Shown: in pieces, positions 28,696 to 36,739 of the stretch | Layout: each line of letters begins with the position of its first letter | Position numbering within the stretch: position 1 is the first letter of the stretch | Source: Methylobacter tundripaludum SV96 | Lineage (GTDB): Bacteria > Pseudomonadota > Gammaproteobacteria > Methylococcales > Methylomonadaceae | Reading direction: 5' to 3' | DNA length: 64,000 bases | Assembly (NCBI RefSeq): GCF_000190755.2 | Contig: NZ_JH109152.1 | Coordinates: forward strand, 2,675,576-2,739,575 | Notes under the pieces: model-generated | Database searches by the model: none | What the model was told of the DNA's origin: nothing | What the model saw: the letters and a program-made list of their open reading frames with translations, nothing else | Translations under genes and position numbers: made by a program

Positions 28696-29238
28696 ATGAA
28701 ACCGTACAATCCAGTCCTAAAACCATTTTCCCGTAACTTGCGTAGCGGCATGACCGATGCCGAACAGTTGCTTTGGTCAAAATTGCGCCGCAAGCAAATA
28801 TTGGGCTTGCAGTTTTATCGCCAAAAACCTTTGGCTAACTACATCGTCGATTTTTATTGCGCAGCAGCCAATCTCGTCATTGAACTCGATGGTTCGCAGC
28901 ATTTCGAACCGGATCACCAAGCTCGTGATGCAGAAAGAGATCGGGCGCTGGAGTCAATGGGCATAATGGTGTTGCGGTTTGATAACCGTCAGGTATTGAC
29001 AGAATTGGACGCAGTGATGAGTGTTGTTTTTAATGTAGTTGAAAAGCAAATCAAAATCCAAATCCCCCCCCCTTTTGCAAAGGGGGGAGTAATAGCGTCA
29101 ACATCAACATCTGGATTTGACAAAGGGCTGGATTCCACGGCAGTACAGACACAAACAACACCACAAACATCACAAACATCACCCCCCTTTGAAAAAGGGG
29201 GGCAGGGGGGATTTTCAAAAAAGGGCAATTCCGTATGA
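28696..29238 (+). CDS. DUF559 (Vsr-like) endonuclease-domain protein within the hsd operon
   Basis: Residues 1-118 form a DUF559 domain of the PD-(D/E)XK/very-short-patch-repair fold: LRSGMTDAEQLLWSKLR, then QFYRQKPLANYIVDFYC with the metal-binding aspartate, then LVIELDGSQH and RDRALESMGIMVLRF. The C-terminal 60 residues are not part of the family and contain two palindromic-repeat copies read as PPPFAKGG and [11 protein letters not shown]. The stop overlaps the hsdS ATG (ATGA), so the gene is translated with the hsd genes. Whether it has nuclease activity or a role in the restriction system is unknown. Confidence 0.85.
   Translation: MKPYNPVLKPFSRNLRSGMTDAEQLLWSKLRRKQILGLQFYRQKPLANYIVDFYCAAANLVIELDGSQHFEPDHQARDAERDRALESMGIMVLRFDNRQVLTELDAVMSVVFNVVEKQIKIQIPPPFAKGGVIASTSTSGFDKGLDSTAVQTQTTPQTSQTSPPFEKGGQGGFSKKGNSV
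29061..29088. repeat. C/G palindromic repeat, copy 5, in frame inside the DUF559 gene
   Basis: A C-run, then CTTTTGCAAAGGGGGGAG. It is read as IPPPFAKGG at about residues 122-130. Confidence 0.88.
29182..29213. repeat. C/G palindromic repeat, copy 6, in frame inside the DUF559 gene
   Basis: CCCCCCTTTGAAAAAGGGGG continues into GCAGGGGGGATT. It is read as [11 protein letters not shown] at about residues 163-173. Confidence 0.9.
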
Positions 29239-31082
29239 GCACCATTCAGACGTTACTGACCGATCACATCGACATCTGGACAGCCGCCGACACCGCGAAA
29301 AAGTCAGGCCGTGGCCGTAGCTCAAATAATGCCGCCAGCGTCTATGGCATCAAGAAACTGCGCGAGCTGATTCTGGAACTTGCCGTGCGCGGCAAGCTGG
29401 TGCCGCAAGATGCTAATGACGAACCGGCCAGTGAATTGCTCAAACGCATACAGGCTGAAAAAGCTAAGTTGATTGCCGAAGGCAAGATCAAGAGAAAATC
29501 CCCCCTAACCCCCCTTTTACAAAGGGGGGGATCAACCCCAATAGCAGCGACATCAAACTCAAACTCTCCCCCCTTTGTAAAAGGGGGGCCGGGGGGGATT
29601 TCTGTGGAAGAAAAACCGTTTGAGTTACCGAAAGGTTGGGAGTGGGTGCATTTGCCTGATGTAAGTGATTACAAGGTTGGGAAAACTCCGTCTACAAAAA
29701 GTAGTGTTTATTGGACAAATTCTGGCGATGGTTTTAATTGGGTTAGCATTGCGGATCTGAACCATGATGACAGCGTTTTTGAAACAAACAAGCAGATAAC
29801 AGATAAAGCTGTATCTGAAGTATTTAGGAGTGATCCTGCACCAGCAGGAACAATTCTTATGAGTTTCAAATTGACCTTGGGCAAGATTTCTATACTTGAT
29901 AAGCCTGCTTTCCATAATGAAGCAATTATTTCAATATATCCCAATCAAAGTGTTTTTAAGGATTTTTTGTTTAAGGTTTTACCTGCTCGCGCAATGGCTG
30001 GAAATTCCAAAAGTGCAATTAAAGGTAACACACTTAATTCGGAATCAATTGCGGCTTTGATGATCCCGCTGCCACCAATGGCAGAACAGCAGCGCATCGT
30101 CGCCAAAGTCGATGAACTGATGGCGCTGTGCGACCAACTGGAAACCCAGCACAGCAACGCCGCCGAAGCTCACGAAAAACTCGTGAGCCATCTGCTCGGC
30201 ACACTCACGCAATCGCAAAACGCCGATGATTTCAGCGCCAACTGGCAGCGCATCGCCGCGTATTTCGATATCCTGTTCACCACCGAAACCAGTATCGACG
30301 CCCTCAAGCAAACCCTGCTGCAACTGGCGGTGATGGGTAAGCTCGTGCCACAAGACCCGAACGACGAACCGGCCGGTGAATTGCTCAAGCGCATACAGAC
30401 TGAAAAAGCCAAGCTGATTGCCGAAGGCAAGATCAAGAAAGATAAACAGCTTCCGCCGATAACTGATGATGAAAAGCCGTTTGGTTTGCCGGAGGGATGG
30501 GAGTGGATTAAAGTTTCAGAAGTTGCTGAATTGATAACTTCAGGTTCGCGAGATTGGGCGCAATACTTATCTAATGAAGGCGCCAAGTTTGTCACAATGG
30601 GGAATCTTTCTAGGGGTAGTTACGAGCTCAGATTAGGAAATATGCGGCACGTAAATCCTCCTAAGGACGGAGAGGGTTCGCGCACTAAATTAGAGGCAAA
30701 TGATCTTTTAATCTCTATTACGGGGGACGTGGGAAACTTGGGCAGGATTCCAGAAGATTTTGGTGATGCGTACATTAACCAGCATACATGCCTTTTGAGG
30801 TTTGTTTCCCAGTGTCGGAATAGGTATTTTCCAGAGGTCATGAGATCGCCAATGGCAGCCATGCAGTTTAATGCGCCACAGCGAGGCATTAAGAATAGCT
30901 TTCGCTTAGGTGATTTGGATGAGATGGTTATTCCTTTGCCACCACTTGCCGAACAACACCGCATCGTCGCCAAAGTTGATGAACTAATGGCACTGTGCGA
31001 CCAACTAAAAACCCGCATCACCGAAGCCAATCAGTTACAGCAAAAACTGGCGGATGTGGTGGTTGAACGGGCAATATCGTAA
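29235..31082 (+). CDS. hsdS: Type I restriction-modification, specificity subunit
   Basis: HsdS contains two target recognition domains and sets the bipartite DNA sequence. The 615-residue protein is an internal duplication. Each half has a leading segment (LRELILELAVRGKLVPQD / LKQTLLQLAVMGKLVPQD), a recognition domain after PKGWEW / PEGWEW, and a conserved helical spacer (RIVAKVDELMALCDQL). The first linker carries two palindromic-repeat copies (residues 88-122) that the corresponding second linker lacks, so about 30 residues were inserted. The two recognition domains differ, as expected. The ATG overlaps the DUF559 stop. Confidence 0.95.
   Translation: MSTIQTLLTDHIDIWTAADTAKKSGRGRSSNNAASVYGIKKLRELILELAVRGKLVPQDANDEPASELLKRIQAEKAKLIAEGKIKRKSPLTPLLQRGGSTPIAATSNSNSPPFVKGGPGGISVEEKPFELPKGWEWVHLPDVSDYKVGKTPSTKSSVYWTNSGDGFNWVSIADLNHDDSVFETNKQITDKAVSEVFRSDPAPAGTILMSFKLTLGKISILDKPAFHNEAIISIYPNQSVFKDFLFKVLPARAMAGNSKSAIKGNTLNSESIAALMIPLPPMAEQQRIVAKVDELMALCDQLETQHSNAAEAHEKLVSHLLGTLTQSQNADDFSANWQRIAAYFDILFTTETSIDALKQTLLQLAVMGKLVPQDPNDEPAGELLKRIQTEKAKLIAEGKIKKDKQLPPITDDEKPFGLPEGWEWIKVSEVAELITSGSRDWAQYLSNEGAKFVTMGNLSRGSYELRLGNMRHVNPPKDGEGSRTKLEANDLLISITGDVGNLGRIPEDFGDAYINQHTCLLRFVSQCRNRYFPEVMRSPMAAMQFNAPQRGIKNSFRLGDLDEMVIPLPPLAEQHRIVAKVDELMALCDQLKTRITEANQLQQKLADVVVERAIS
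29498..29530. repeat. C/G palindromic repeat, copy 7, in frame inside hsdS
   Basis: AATCCCCCCTAACCCCCCTT continues into TTACAAAGGGGGGG. It is read as SPLTPLLQRGG at residues 89-99. Confidence 0.9.
29568..29600. repeat. C/G palindromic repeat, copy 8, in frame inside hsdS
   Basis: CCCCCCTTTGTAAAAGGGGG continues into GCCGGGGGGGATT. It is read as PPFVKGGPGGI at residues 113-123, in the opposite orientation to copy 7. Confidence 0.9.
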
Positions 31083-31092
31083 CGAACGAATT

Positions 31093-31173
31093 GAATAGCC
31101 TGGCGTCACTTTAGAAAGGTCAACGCTGTAAGGTGCGTTATTTGTGAGGAGAATTCCGAGTGAGGATGATTAA
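31093..31173 (+). pseudogene. Decayed copy of the 3' end of the periplasmic adaptor gene
   Basis: The last 21 bases (31153-31173) match the end of the adaptor gene (23887-23907) at 18 positions and encode IPSEDD-stop against IPDEDD-stop in the intact gene. In the same frame, about 80 bp of weaker similarity extend upstream (GAA..GTCACT matches the codons for E and VT, and a Phe aligns before the final block), but two stop codons interrupt it. It begins about 10 bp behind the hsdS stop. I read it as a gene-end remnant at the right edge of the restriction locus. Confidence 0.45.
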
Positions 31174-31194
31174 CTGGCTAATGGGGCTGGATGC

Positions 31195-31225
31195 GCGTGA
31201 GCAAGGTCAATCCGCTTGCTCACGC
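31195..31225. terminator. Hairpin between hsdS and the secreted Cys-rich gene
   Basis: A perfect 11-bp stem (GCGTGAGCAAG with CTTGCTCACGC) around a nine-base loop lies between two convergent genes. There is no T-run on either side, so termination is only a suggestion. Confidence 0.5.
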
Positions 31226-31233
31226 TACCACCA

Positions 31234-31596
31234 TTAACTTTTTCCAGGCAACATGCCGACCGAGCCGGGTTTGATGCGTTTGCAGGTAACAACCACATCT
31301 TCCATATGGCACTGATTTTTACCTTGATTAGCGCCGGTGCAGGGTGTGCAGGCCGCTTTGCCTTCATCTTTCACTTTCTCAACATGCCAGCCGTAACCTT
31401 GCGACTGACAGAATGTTTTGCTGTATCGGGTGATGTTGTAAGGCTTTGACGCGGTTGCAATGGCTTCGGATTCCACTTCACAGCCCGCCGAGGGTAGTGT
31501 GTTGGCCATAAGATCCCGATAAATATATTCTGTCGCCGACGCTGTTCCGGAAAACAAAGCTAACGCCGCGCAAAGGCATATCAAATTAAGTTTCAT
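31234..31596 (-). CDS. Secreted cysteine-rich protein of unknown function
   Basis: The 120-residue protein has a signal peptide (cleavage expected after ASA, residue 21). The mature part contains six cysteines (39, 63, 83, 86, 96, 105), enough for three disulfides, including a CTPC pair. It is therefore probably a small, disulfide-stabilised periplasmic or secreted protein. A strong AGGAGAGA site lies upstream of the ATG at 31596. I do not recognise the family. It is convergent with hsdS and lies just outside the proposed insertion. Confidence 0.75.
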   Translation of the reverse strand: MKLNLICLCAALALFSGTASATEYIYRDLMANTLPSAGCEVESEAIATASKPYNITRYSKTFCQSQGYGWHVEKVKDEGKAACTPCTGANQGKNQCHMEDVVVTCKRIKPGSVGMLPGKS

Positions 31597-31751
31597 AGTT
31601 CTCTCCTGATTATTATATTAAGTGGTGCATGGTCACGCTAAGGTCGACAAGAACTGCGGCTTATCCATAGGCAAGTGCGCGAGCTAATCAAAATCCGATG
31701 TAGCGGTTAAATAAAAACAACGCCTTGTCATGAAAATAATGGCCGGTAAGT

Positions 31752-31925
31752 TCAGTTCAACACACGGATATTCATCTGGGCCGTCTCCTCTTCCATTTGC
31801 TGTTTGATAGGCGCAAATTTTTCGCTCTCGCTTTGTTTGACCATGCCGATGACGACCAATAAAGTAATTACTGTGCAGCCGACATACAGCCAGAATTTGT
31901 CTTTTACTTGTGTTTCTTCGTTCAT
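31752..31925 (-). CDS. Small single-pass membrane protein (57 residues)
   Basis: A 57-codon frame runs from an ATG at 31925 to TGA at 31752-31754 with an AGAAGG site about nine bases upstream. The product has a polar start (MNEETQVKDK), one transmembrane helix (FWLYVGCTVITLLVVIGMV, residues 11-29) and a charged tail rich in Glu and Gln. This organisation and the ribosome-binding site support a real gene; a longer frame on the same strand (31684-32061) has neither. Function unknown. Confidence 0.6.
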   Translation of the reverse strand: MNEETQVKDKFWLYVGCTVITLLVVIGMVKQSESEKFAPIKQQMEEETAQMNIRVLN

Positions 31926-32364
31926 TTTTTATACCTTCTGTTGTTTTTAAATCATCAATGGATGCGGCAAGGTTTGATATGAAAATCATGGCTTTCATCA
32001 ACGCCGGGATTGATTCCTCCTGATAAACTACTTCACCTTGATATTTTTGAGCGATCAACAATTTCGTCTGCCAAGTTGTGGTGCATGTCGGTAGGCGCGT
32101 GACGCGTAAAATATTCTCTTTTGTGATAGTAGCGGATCAATACTATAAAAGAAGCTCAAGAATGCTGTCAACTAAATATCGATTCGATACAAGCGGTATA
32201 TGTCAAACAGTTTCACCGTCTTTGAATTTAAAAAACAAGCTCAGCGCTAAGGCGGTGCATCCAGAACTGCATCCTAAGGCAAATTCTGCGATAATAAGCG
32301 CAAGTTTTCTGCCTATTTGTGCCGGACCGATGTCGGCTATAACTATTTATTCAACAACGCATCT
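31926..32364. other. Intergenic region upstream of zwf
   Basis: These 439 bp between divergent genes hold no gene I can support. A plus-strand frame of 96 codons overlaps the zwf start and has no ribosome-binding site or recognisable domain. The zwf promoter should lie here, but no well-spaced match stands out. Confidence 0.5.
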
Positions 32365-33852
32365 ATGAACGAAAAAACAACATTTAAACCTTGTGACCTG
32401 GTTATCTTTGGCGCTTTGGGCGATTTATCCCGCCGCAAGTTGCTCATTTCCTTGTATCGACTTGAAAAAGCCAATTTGATTGAAGCCGATACCCGTATCA
32501 TCGGTATAGATCAACACGAGGGCGATAATTCAGGGTTTGTCGGGATTATTCATAACAGTTTGCAAGAGTTTTTGAATGAAGTCGTTGATGAACAAATATG
32601 GGCGCGGTTTTCGGCACGGTTTTCCTACCTGAAAATAGATTTAACGCAGATGGATCAATACCAGCTGTTGAATACCGTCATTAACGGACAATCCAGGGTT
32701 ATGGTGAATTATTTTGCCGTGTCGCCTTTTTTATTCACCAATATTTGTCAGGGACTGGCTAAGTGCGGGGTTTTGAATGAAGAATCGCGCATGGTGATGG
32801 AAAAACCGATAGGCCACGACCTTAAATCGTCACAAGAAATTAACGATGTCGTTGCCGAGGTGTTCAGCGAGAAACAGGTGTACCGCATCGATCATTATCT
32901 GGGCAAGGAAACGGTGCTCAATTTGCTGGCGTTGCGCTTTGCCAATTCCATTTTTACCACCAACTGGGATCACAATACCATCGATCATATTCAGATTACC
33001 GTTGCTGAAGAAGTCGGCATTGAAGGCCGTTGGGATTATTTCGACAAAACCGGGCAGCTGCGCGACATGCTGCAAAATCACCTGTTGCAGATTCTGACGT
33101 TTGTGGCAATGGAGCCGCCGGTCAACCTGGAAGCGCAAAGTATTCATAATGAAAAAATAAAAGTCCTGGCCGCGCTACGGCCGATCACCAAAGAGAATGT
33201 CGAACAAAAAACCGTCCGCGGACTGTACTCGGCGGGGGCGATCAAGGACAAGCCGGTGCCGGGCTATCTTGAAGAGGACGGAGCCAATACCGAAAGCACG
33301 ACGGAAAGCTTTGTCGCGGTGAAAGTGGCTATCGATAACTGGCGCTGGGCCGGTGTGCCGTTTTACTTGCGTACCGGCAAACGCATGAAATATAAGCGCA
33401 CTGAAATCGTCGTCAATTTCAAGCAACTGCCGCATAATATTTTTAAGGAAAGCTTCGAGGACCTGCCGTCGAACAAGCTGATCATTCATTTGCAGCCGAA
33501 TGAAGGCGTGGAAATTCAGATGCTCAACAAAATTCCGGGCATTGACGAAAACATTAAGCTGCAAAAAACCAAGCTGGATTTGAGTTTTTCCGACACCTTT
33601 AAAAACAGCAAGATTTTCGGCGGGTATGAGAAATTGGTGCTGGAAGCGATGCGCGGTAATCCCACTCTGTTCCTGAGCCGCGAGGAAATCGAGCAAGCCT
33701 GGACATGGATCGATTCGATACAGGATGCCTGGGCGCATACCAATGCCGCGCCGCAACCCTACCCGGCCGGGACTTGGGGTCCTGAGGCGGCTAATGATTT
33801 AATTGCCAGGGACGAAAGGGCTTGGGAAGATGAAGCCGATAAATCAATTTAA
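32365..33852 (+). CDS. zwf: Glucose-6-phosphate 1-dehydrogenase
   Basis: Zwf oxidises glucose 6-phosphate to 6-phosphogluconolactone, with NADP or NAD as acceptor. The 495-residue protein has the cofactor-binding motif GALGDLSRRKL near its start and the substrate-binding RIDHYLGKE motif near residue 174. I chose the ATG at 32365 (MNEKTTFKP) because the family begins here; the frame is open 16 codons further upstream. edd and eda follow, so it opens an Entner-Doudoroff set. The lactonase gene pgl is not in the cluster. Confidence 0.96.
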   Translation: MNEKTTFKPCDLVIFGALGDLSRRKLLISLYRLEKANLIEADTRIIGIDQHEGDNSGFVGIIHNSLQEFLNEVVDEQIWARFSARFSYLKIDLTQMDQYQLLNTVINGQSRVMVNYFAVSPFLFTNICQGLAKCGVLNEESRMVMEKPIGHDLKSSQEINDVVAEVFSEKQVYRIDHYLGKETVLNLLALRFANSIFTTNWDHNTIDHIQITVAEEVGIEGRWDYFDKTGQLRDMLQNHLLQILTFVAMEPPVNLEAQSIHNEKIKVLAALRPITKENVEQKTVRGLYSAGAIKDKPVPGYLEEDGANTESTTESFVAVKVAIDNWRWAGVPFYLRTGKRMKYKRTEIVVNFKQLPHNIFKESFEDLPSNKLIIHLQPNEGVEIQMLNKIPGIDENIKLQKTKLDLSFSDTFKNSKIFGGYEKLVLEAMRGNPTLFLSREEIEQAWTWIDSIQDAWAHTNAAPQPYPAGTWGPEAANDLIARDERAWEDEADKSI

Positions 33853-33907
33853 CTTGGCCCTGATTAACCGTCGATAGACTTTAAGCGGTCGATTTTCGGT
33901 TTTTTAG

Positions 33908-33981
33908 GCAGGGTACGCTGTGCGTACCTTTAGAAATTACCATAAAAGTCAACGCAAAAGGTACGCACAGCGTGCCCTACG
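33908..33981. repeat. Inverted repeat between zwf and edd, related to 23927-23982
   Basis: The arms CAGGGTACGCTGTGCGTACC and GGTACGCACAGCGTGCCCT pair almost perfectly around a loop of about 27 bases. Compared with the repeat at 23927 the sequence differs mostly by transitions that keep the arms complementary, as expected for a repeat conserved for structure. Confidence 0.75.
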
Positions 33982-34031
33982 GTGAATTGAAAAAGCCGAA
34001 AACTTGACCGCTCAAACTAGAAGGAACAATT

Positions 34032-35852
34032 ATGCATCCTGTATTAGAAAACGTAACTAATGAAATTATTGAACGCAGCCGCGAAACGCGCACTGCCTAT
34101 CTGGCGCGTATCAATGCGGCCGCTAAAAAAGAGCCGCATCGTGCCGAGCTGGCTTGCGGCAATCTGGCTCATGCTTTCGCCGCTTGCGGAGCCGGGGAAA
34201 AAAGCGATTTAACCGGACATCAAAAAGCCAATATCGCCATTATCTCTTCTTATAATGACATGCTGTCGGCGCATGAACCGTTTAAAGACGCGCCTGCTCT
34301 GATCAAGGCCGCCATTAAGGAAGCCGGGGGCGTTGCCCAGTTTGCCGGCGGCGTACCGGCGATGTGCGACGGCGTCACGCAAGGACGGCCCGGCATGGAG
34401 TTGTCGTTATTCAGCCGTGATGTGATTGCGATGGCCACGGCCATCGGTTTAAGCCACAACATGTTTGACGGCGCACTGTACTTGGGCGTCTGCGACAAGA
34501 TTGTGCCGGGATTGCTGATCGGCGCGTTGAGTTTCGGTCATTTGCCCGCCGTGTTCGTACCGGCAGGCCCCATGCCTAGCGGCCTGCCCAACAAGGAAAA
34601 AGTGCGTATCCGCCAGCTTTACGCCGAAGGTAAAATCGGCCGTAAAGAACTGCTGGAGTCCGAGTCCGCGTCCTATCACAGTGCGGGTACCTGTACGTTC
34701 TACGGTACCGCAAACAGCAACCAGATGATGGTTGAGATCATGGGCCTGCATCTGCCGGGCAGTTCGTTCATCAACCCTTATACGCCGTTACGCGATGAAC
34801 TGACCAAAGCCGCAGCCAGGCAGGTTTTAAAATTTACTGCGCTGGGCGATGATTTCCGTCCGATTGGACATGCGATCGACGAAAAAGCGATTGTGAACGC
34901 CATTGTCGGCTTATTGGCAACGGGCGGTTCCACCAACCACACGATCCATCTGGTCGCTATTGCGCGTGCCGCGGGCATCATTATCAATTGGGATGATTTT
35001 GATAAGCTGTCCAGAGCGGTGCCGTTGTTAACCCGTATTTATCCGAACGGCCAAGCGGACATCAACCACTTCCAAGCCGCAGGCGGCATGGGCGTATTGA
35101 TTGCCGAACTGCTAAAGAACGGCCTGTTGCATGAAGATATTCTGACCGTAGCAGACCAACGCGGCATGAATAATTATCATCAGGAACCCAAACTGGTTGA
35201 CGGTAAACTGGTCTGGGAGCCTTGCCCGGAAGCCTCTTTGGACGCGGAAGTTATCAGCACGGTCGCCAAGCCTTTTGCGGCCGGTGGCGGCTTGCATGTG
35301 ATGCACGGCAATTTGGGACGCGGGGTGTCCAAAGTTTCCGCGGTGGCGGAAAAACACCAGATCGTTGAAGCGCCTGCGATGGTGTTTGACGATCAGGACG
35401 ATGTGGTTGCGGCCTTCAGGCGCGGCGAAATGGAGAAAGATGTTATTGTGGTGCTGCGCTTTCAGGGGCCGAAATCCAACGGTATGCCCGAACTGCATAA
35501 ATTGACGCCGTCTTTGGGCGTGTTACAGGATAAAGGCTTCAAGGTTGGGCTGGTCACGGATGGACGGATGTCCGGCGCTTCGGGTAAAGTTCCCTCCGCT
35601 ATCCACATGTGCCCCGAGTGTGAAGAAGGCGGTCCGTTAACGAAAGTGCGCACCGGCGACATCATCCACCTGAACACCCAAACCGGCGAGGTCAATGTGT
35701 TGGTGGACGCGGATGAATTTAATGCCCGCATTCCGGCCGCCAACAGCGCCAAGGGTCACCATTTCGGTATGGGCCGCGAATTGTTCGGCGGTTTCCGTCT
35801 GGGGGCGTCCTCTGCTGAAACCGGCGCTTCCAACCTGTTTGTCGTCGATTAA
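34032..35852 (+). CDS. edd: Phosphogluconate dehydratase
   Basis: Edd converts 6-phosphogluconate to 2-keto-3-deoxy-6-phosphogluconate (KDPG). The 606-residue protein belongs to the IlvD/Edd [4Fe-4S] family. Visible signatures include the [20 protein letters not shown] block, the [15 protein letters not shown] block with a cluster cysteine, and [13 protein letters not shown] toward the end. An AGAAGGAA site precedes the ATG. eda follows after 24 bp, which makes the two genes an operon. Confidence 0.97.
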   Translation: MHPVLENVTNEIIERSRETRTAYLARINAAAKKEPHRAELACGNLAHAFAACGAGEKSDLTGHQKANIAIISSYNDMLSAHEPFKDAPALIKAAIKEAGGVAQFAGGVPAMCDGVTQGRPGMELSLFSRDVIAMATAIGLSHNMFDGALYLGVCDKIVPGLLIGALSFGHLPAVFVPAGPMPSGLPNKEKVRIRQLYAEGKIGRKELLESESASYHSAGTCTFYGTANSNQMMVEIMGLHLPGSSFINPYTPLRDELTKAAARQVLKFTALGDDFRPIGHAIDEKAIVNAIVGLLATGGSTNHTIHLVAIARAAGIIINWDDFDKLSRAVPLLTRIYPNGQADINHFQAAGGMGVLIAELLKNGLLHEDILTVADQRGMNNYHQEPKLVDGKLVWEPCPEASLDAEVISTVAKPFAAGGGLHVMHGNLGRGVSKVSAVAEKHQIVEAPAMVFDDQDDVVAAFRRGEMEKDVIVVLRFQGPKSNGMPELHKLTPSLGVLQDKGFKVGLVTDGRMSGASGKVPSAIHMCPECEEGGPLTKVRTGDIIHLNTQTGEVNVLVDADEFNARIPAANSAKGHHFGMGRELFGGFRLGASSAETGASNLFVVD

Positions 35853-35876
35853 TAACTATAAAAATTTGGTAAAACA

Positions 35877-36527
35877 ATGACTAAAAATAACTGGAAAATT
35901 CAACCTAACATTATTTTAAACACTTGCCCGGTGATGCCTGTCATGGTCATCCAGGATTTGGAAGACGCCGTTCCTCTGGCGAAGGCCTTGGTCGCAGGCG
36001 GCATTAAGGTACTGGAAATTACGCTACGCACGCCCATCGCGCTTGATGCGATCAGGCTTATCAGCCGGGAAGTCGAAGACGCCATTGTCGGTGCAGGTAC
36101 TATTACTACGCCCGAGCAATTAAAAGCATCAGAAGATGCCGGTGCTGTTTTCGCCATTAGTCCCGGATTGACACCGAGGCTTTTAGCAGCCGCCAACGAG
36201 GGAAATATCGCATTGATACCCGGCATAGCGACGCTGTCGGAGCTGATGTTGGGCATGGAGTACGGGCTGGATCATTTCAAATTCTTCCCGGCCGAAGCGG
36301 CGGGCGGCATACCAATGTTAAAATCGATTGCAGGGCCTGTCCCTAACGTAACTTTTTGCCCGACAGGCGGCATTTCTCCGCAAAATTACAACAGTTATTT
36401 ACAGTTAAGCAATGTTGCCTGCGTTGGCGGATCATGGCTGGCACCTGTGGATGTGGTAAAATCAAAAAACTGGGCCAGAGTGACTGAATTGGCAAAACAG
36501 GCCATAGATAGCGCGGTTTCGGTTTAA
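35877..36527 (+). CDS. eda: KDPG/KHG aldolase
   Basis: Eda splits KDPG into pyruvate and glyceraldehyde 3-phosphate. The 216-residue protein is a class I aldolase. The Schiff-base lysine is K135 in [12 protein letters not shown], and the general-base glutamate lies in [18 protein letters not shown] and PTGGISPQN complete the phosphate-binding site. In methanotrophs this step also cleaves the product of formaldehyde fixation via the ribulose monophosphate cycle, which is known for the group but not shown here. Confidence 0.96.
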   Translation: MTKNNWKIQPNIILNTCPVMPVMVIQDLEDAVPLAKALVAGGIKVLEITLRTPIALDAIRLISREVEDAIVGAGTITTPEQLKASEDAGAVFAISPGLTPRLLAAANEGNIALIPGIATLSELMLGMEYGLDHFKFFPAEAAGGIPMLKSIAGPVPNVTFCPTGGISPQNYNSYLQLSNVACVGGSWLAPVDVVKSKNWARVTELAKQAIDSAVSV

Positions 36528-36654
36528 TAGCGCATTTTCTACGTCATCATTTATAGGGCTGCATGGCGCAGTTGTATGAATGAAAGATATTTTCCGGAGC
36601 TTGTTATTTTATAAGCAAATTTCTTTTAAAATACCAGTCAAGATTAATCACACT

Positions 36655-36701
36655 CAAAAGGCCGGCGAACTGCAAAACTTCGCAATTTAGCCGGCCTTTT
36701 G
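36655..36701. terminator. Inverted repeat between eda and gltA
   Basis: A perfect 12-bp stem (CAAAAGGCCGGC with GCCGGCCTTTTG) encloses 23 bases and ends in TTTTG. It lies 128 bp after eda and 39 bp before gltA, so it probably ends the edd-eda transcript. Confidence 0.65.
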
Positions 36702-36739
36702 ATGACGCTACAGACCCTGTTTCAAAACTGAGAAAAACC

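Noticed and set aside
31684-32061. Minus-strand 125-codon frame
   Set aside because: It overlaps the better-supported 57-residue membrane protein in another frame and shows no domain, membrane segment or ribosome-binding site.
32078-32368. Plus-strand 96-codon frame before zwf
   Set aside because: No ribosome-binding site, no family resemblance, and it runs into the zwf start.
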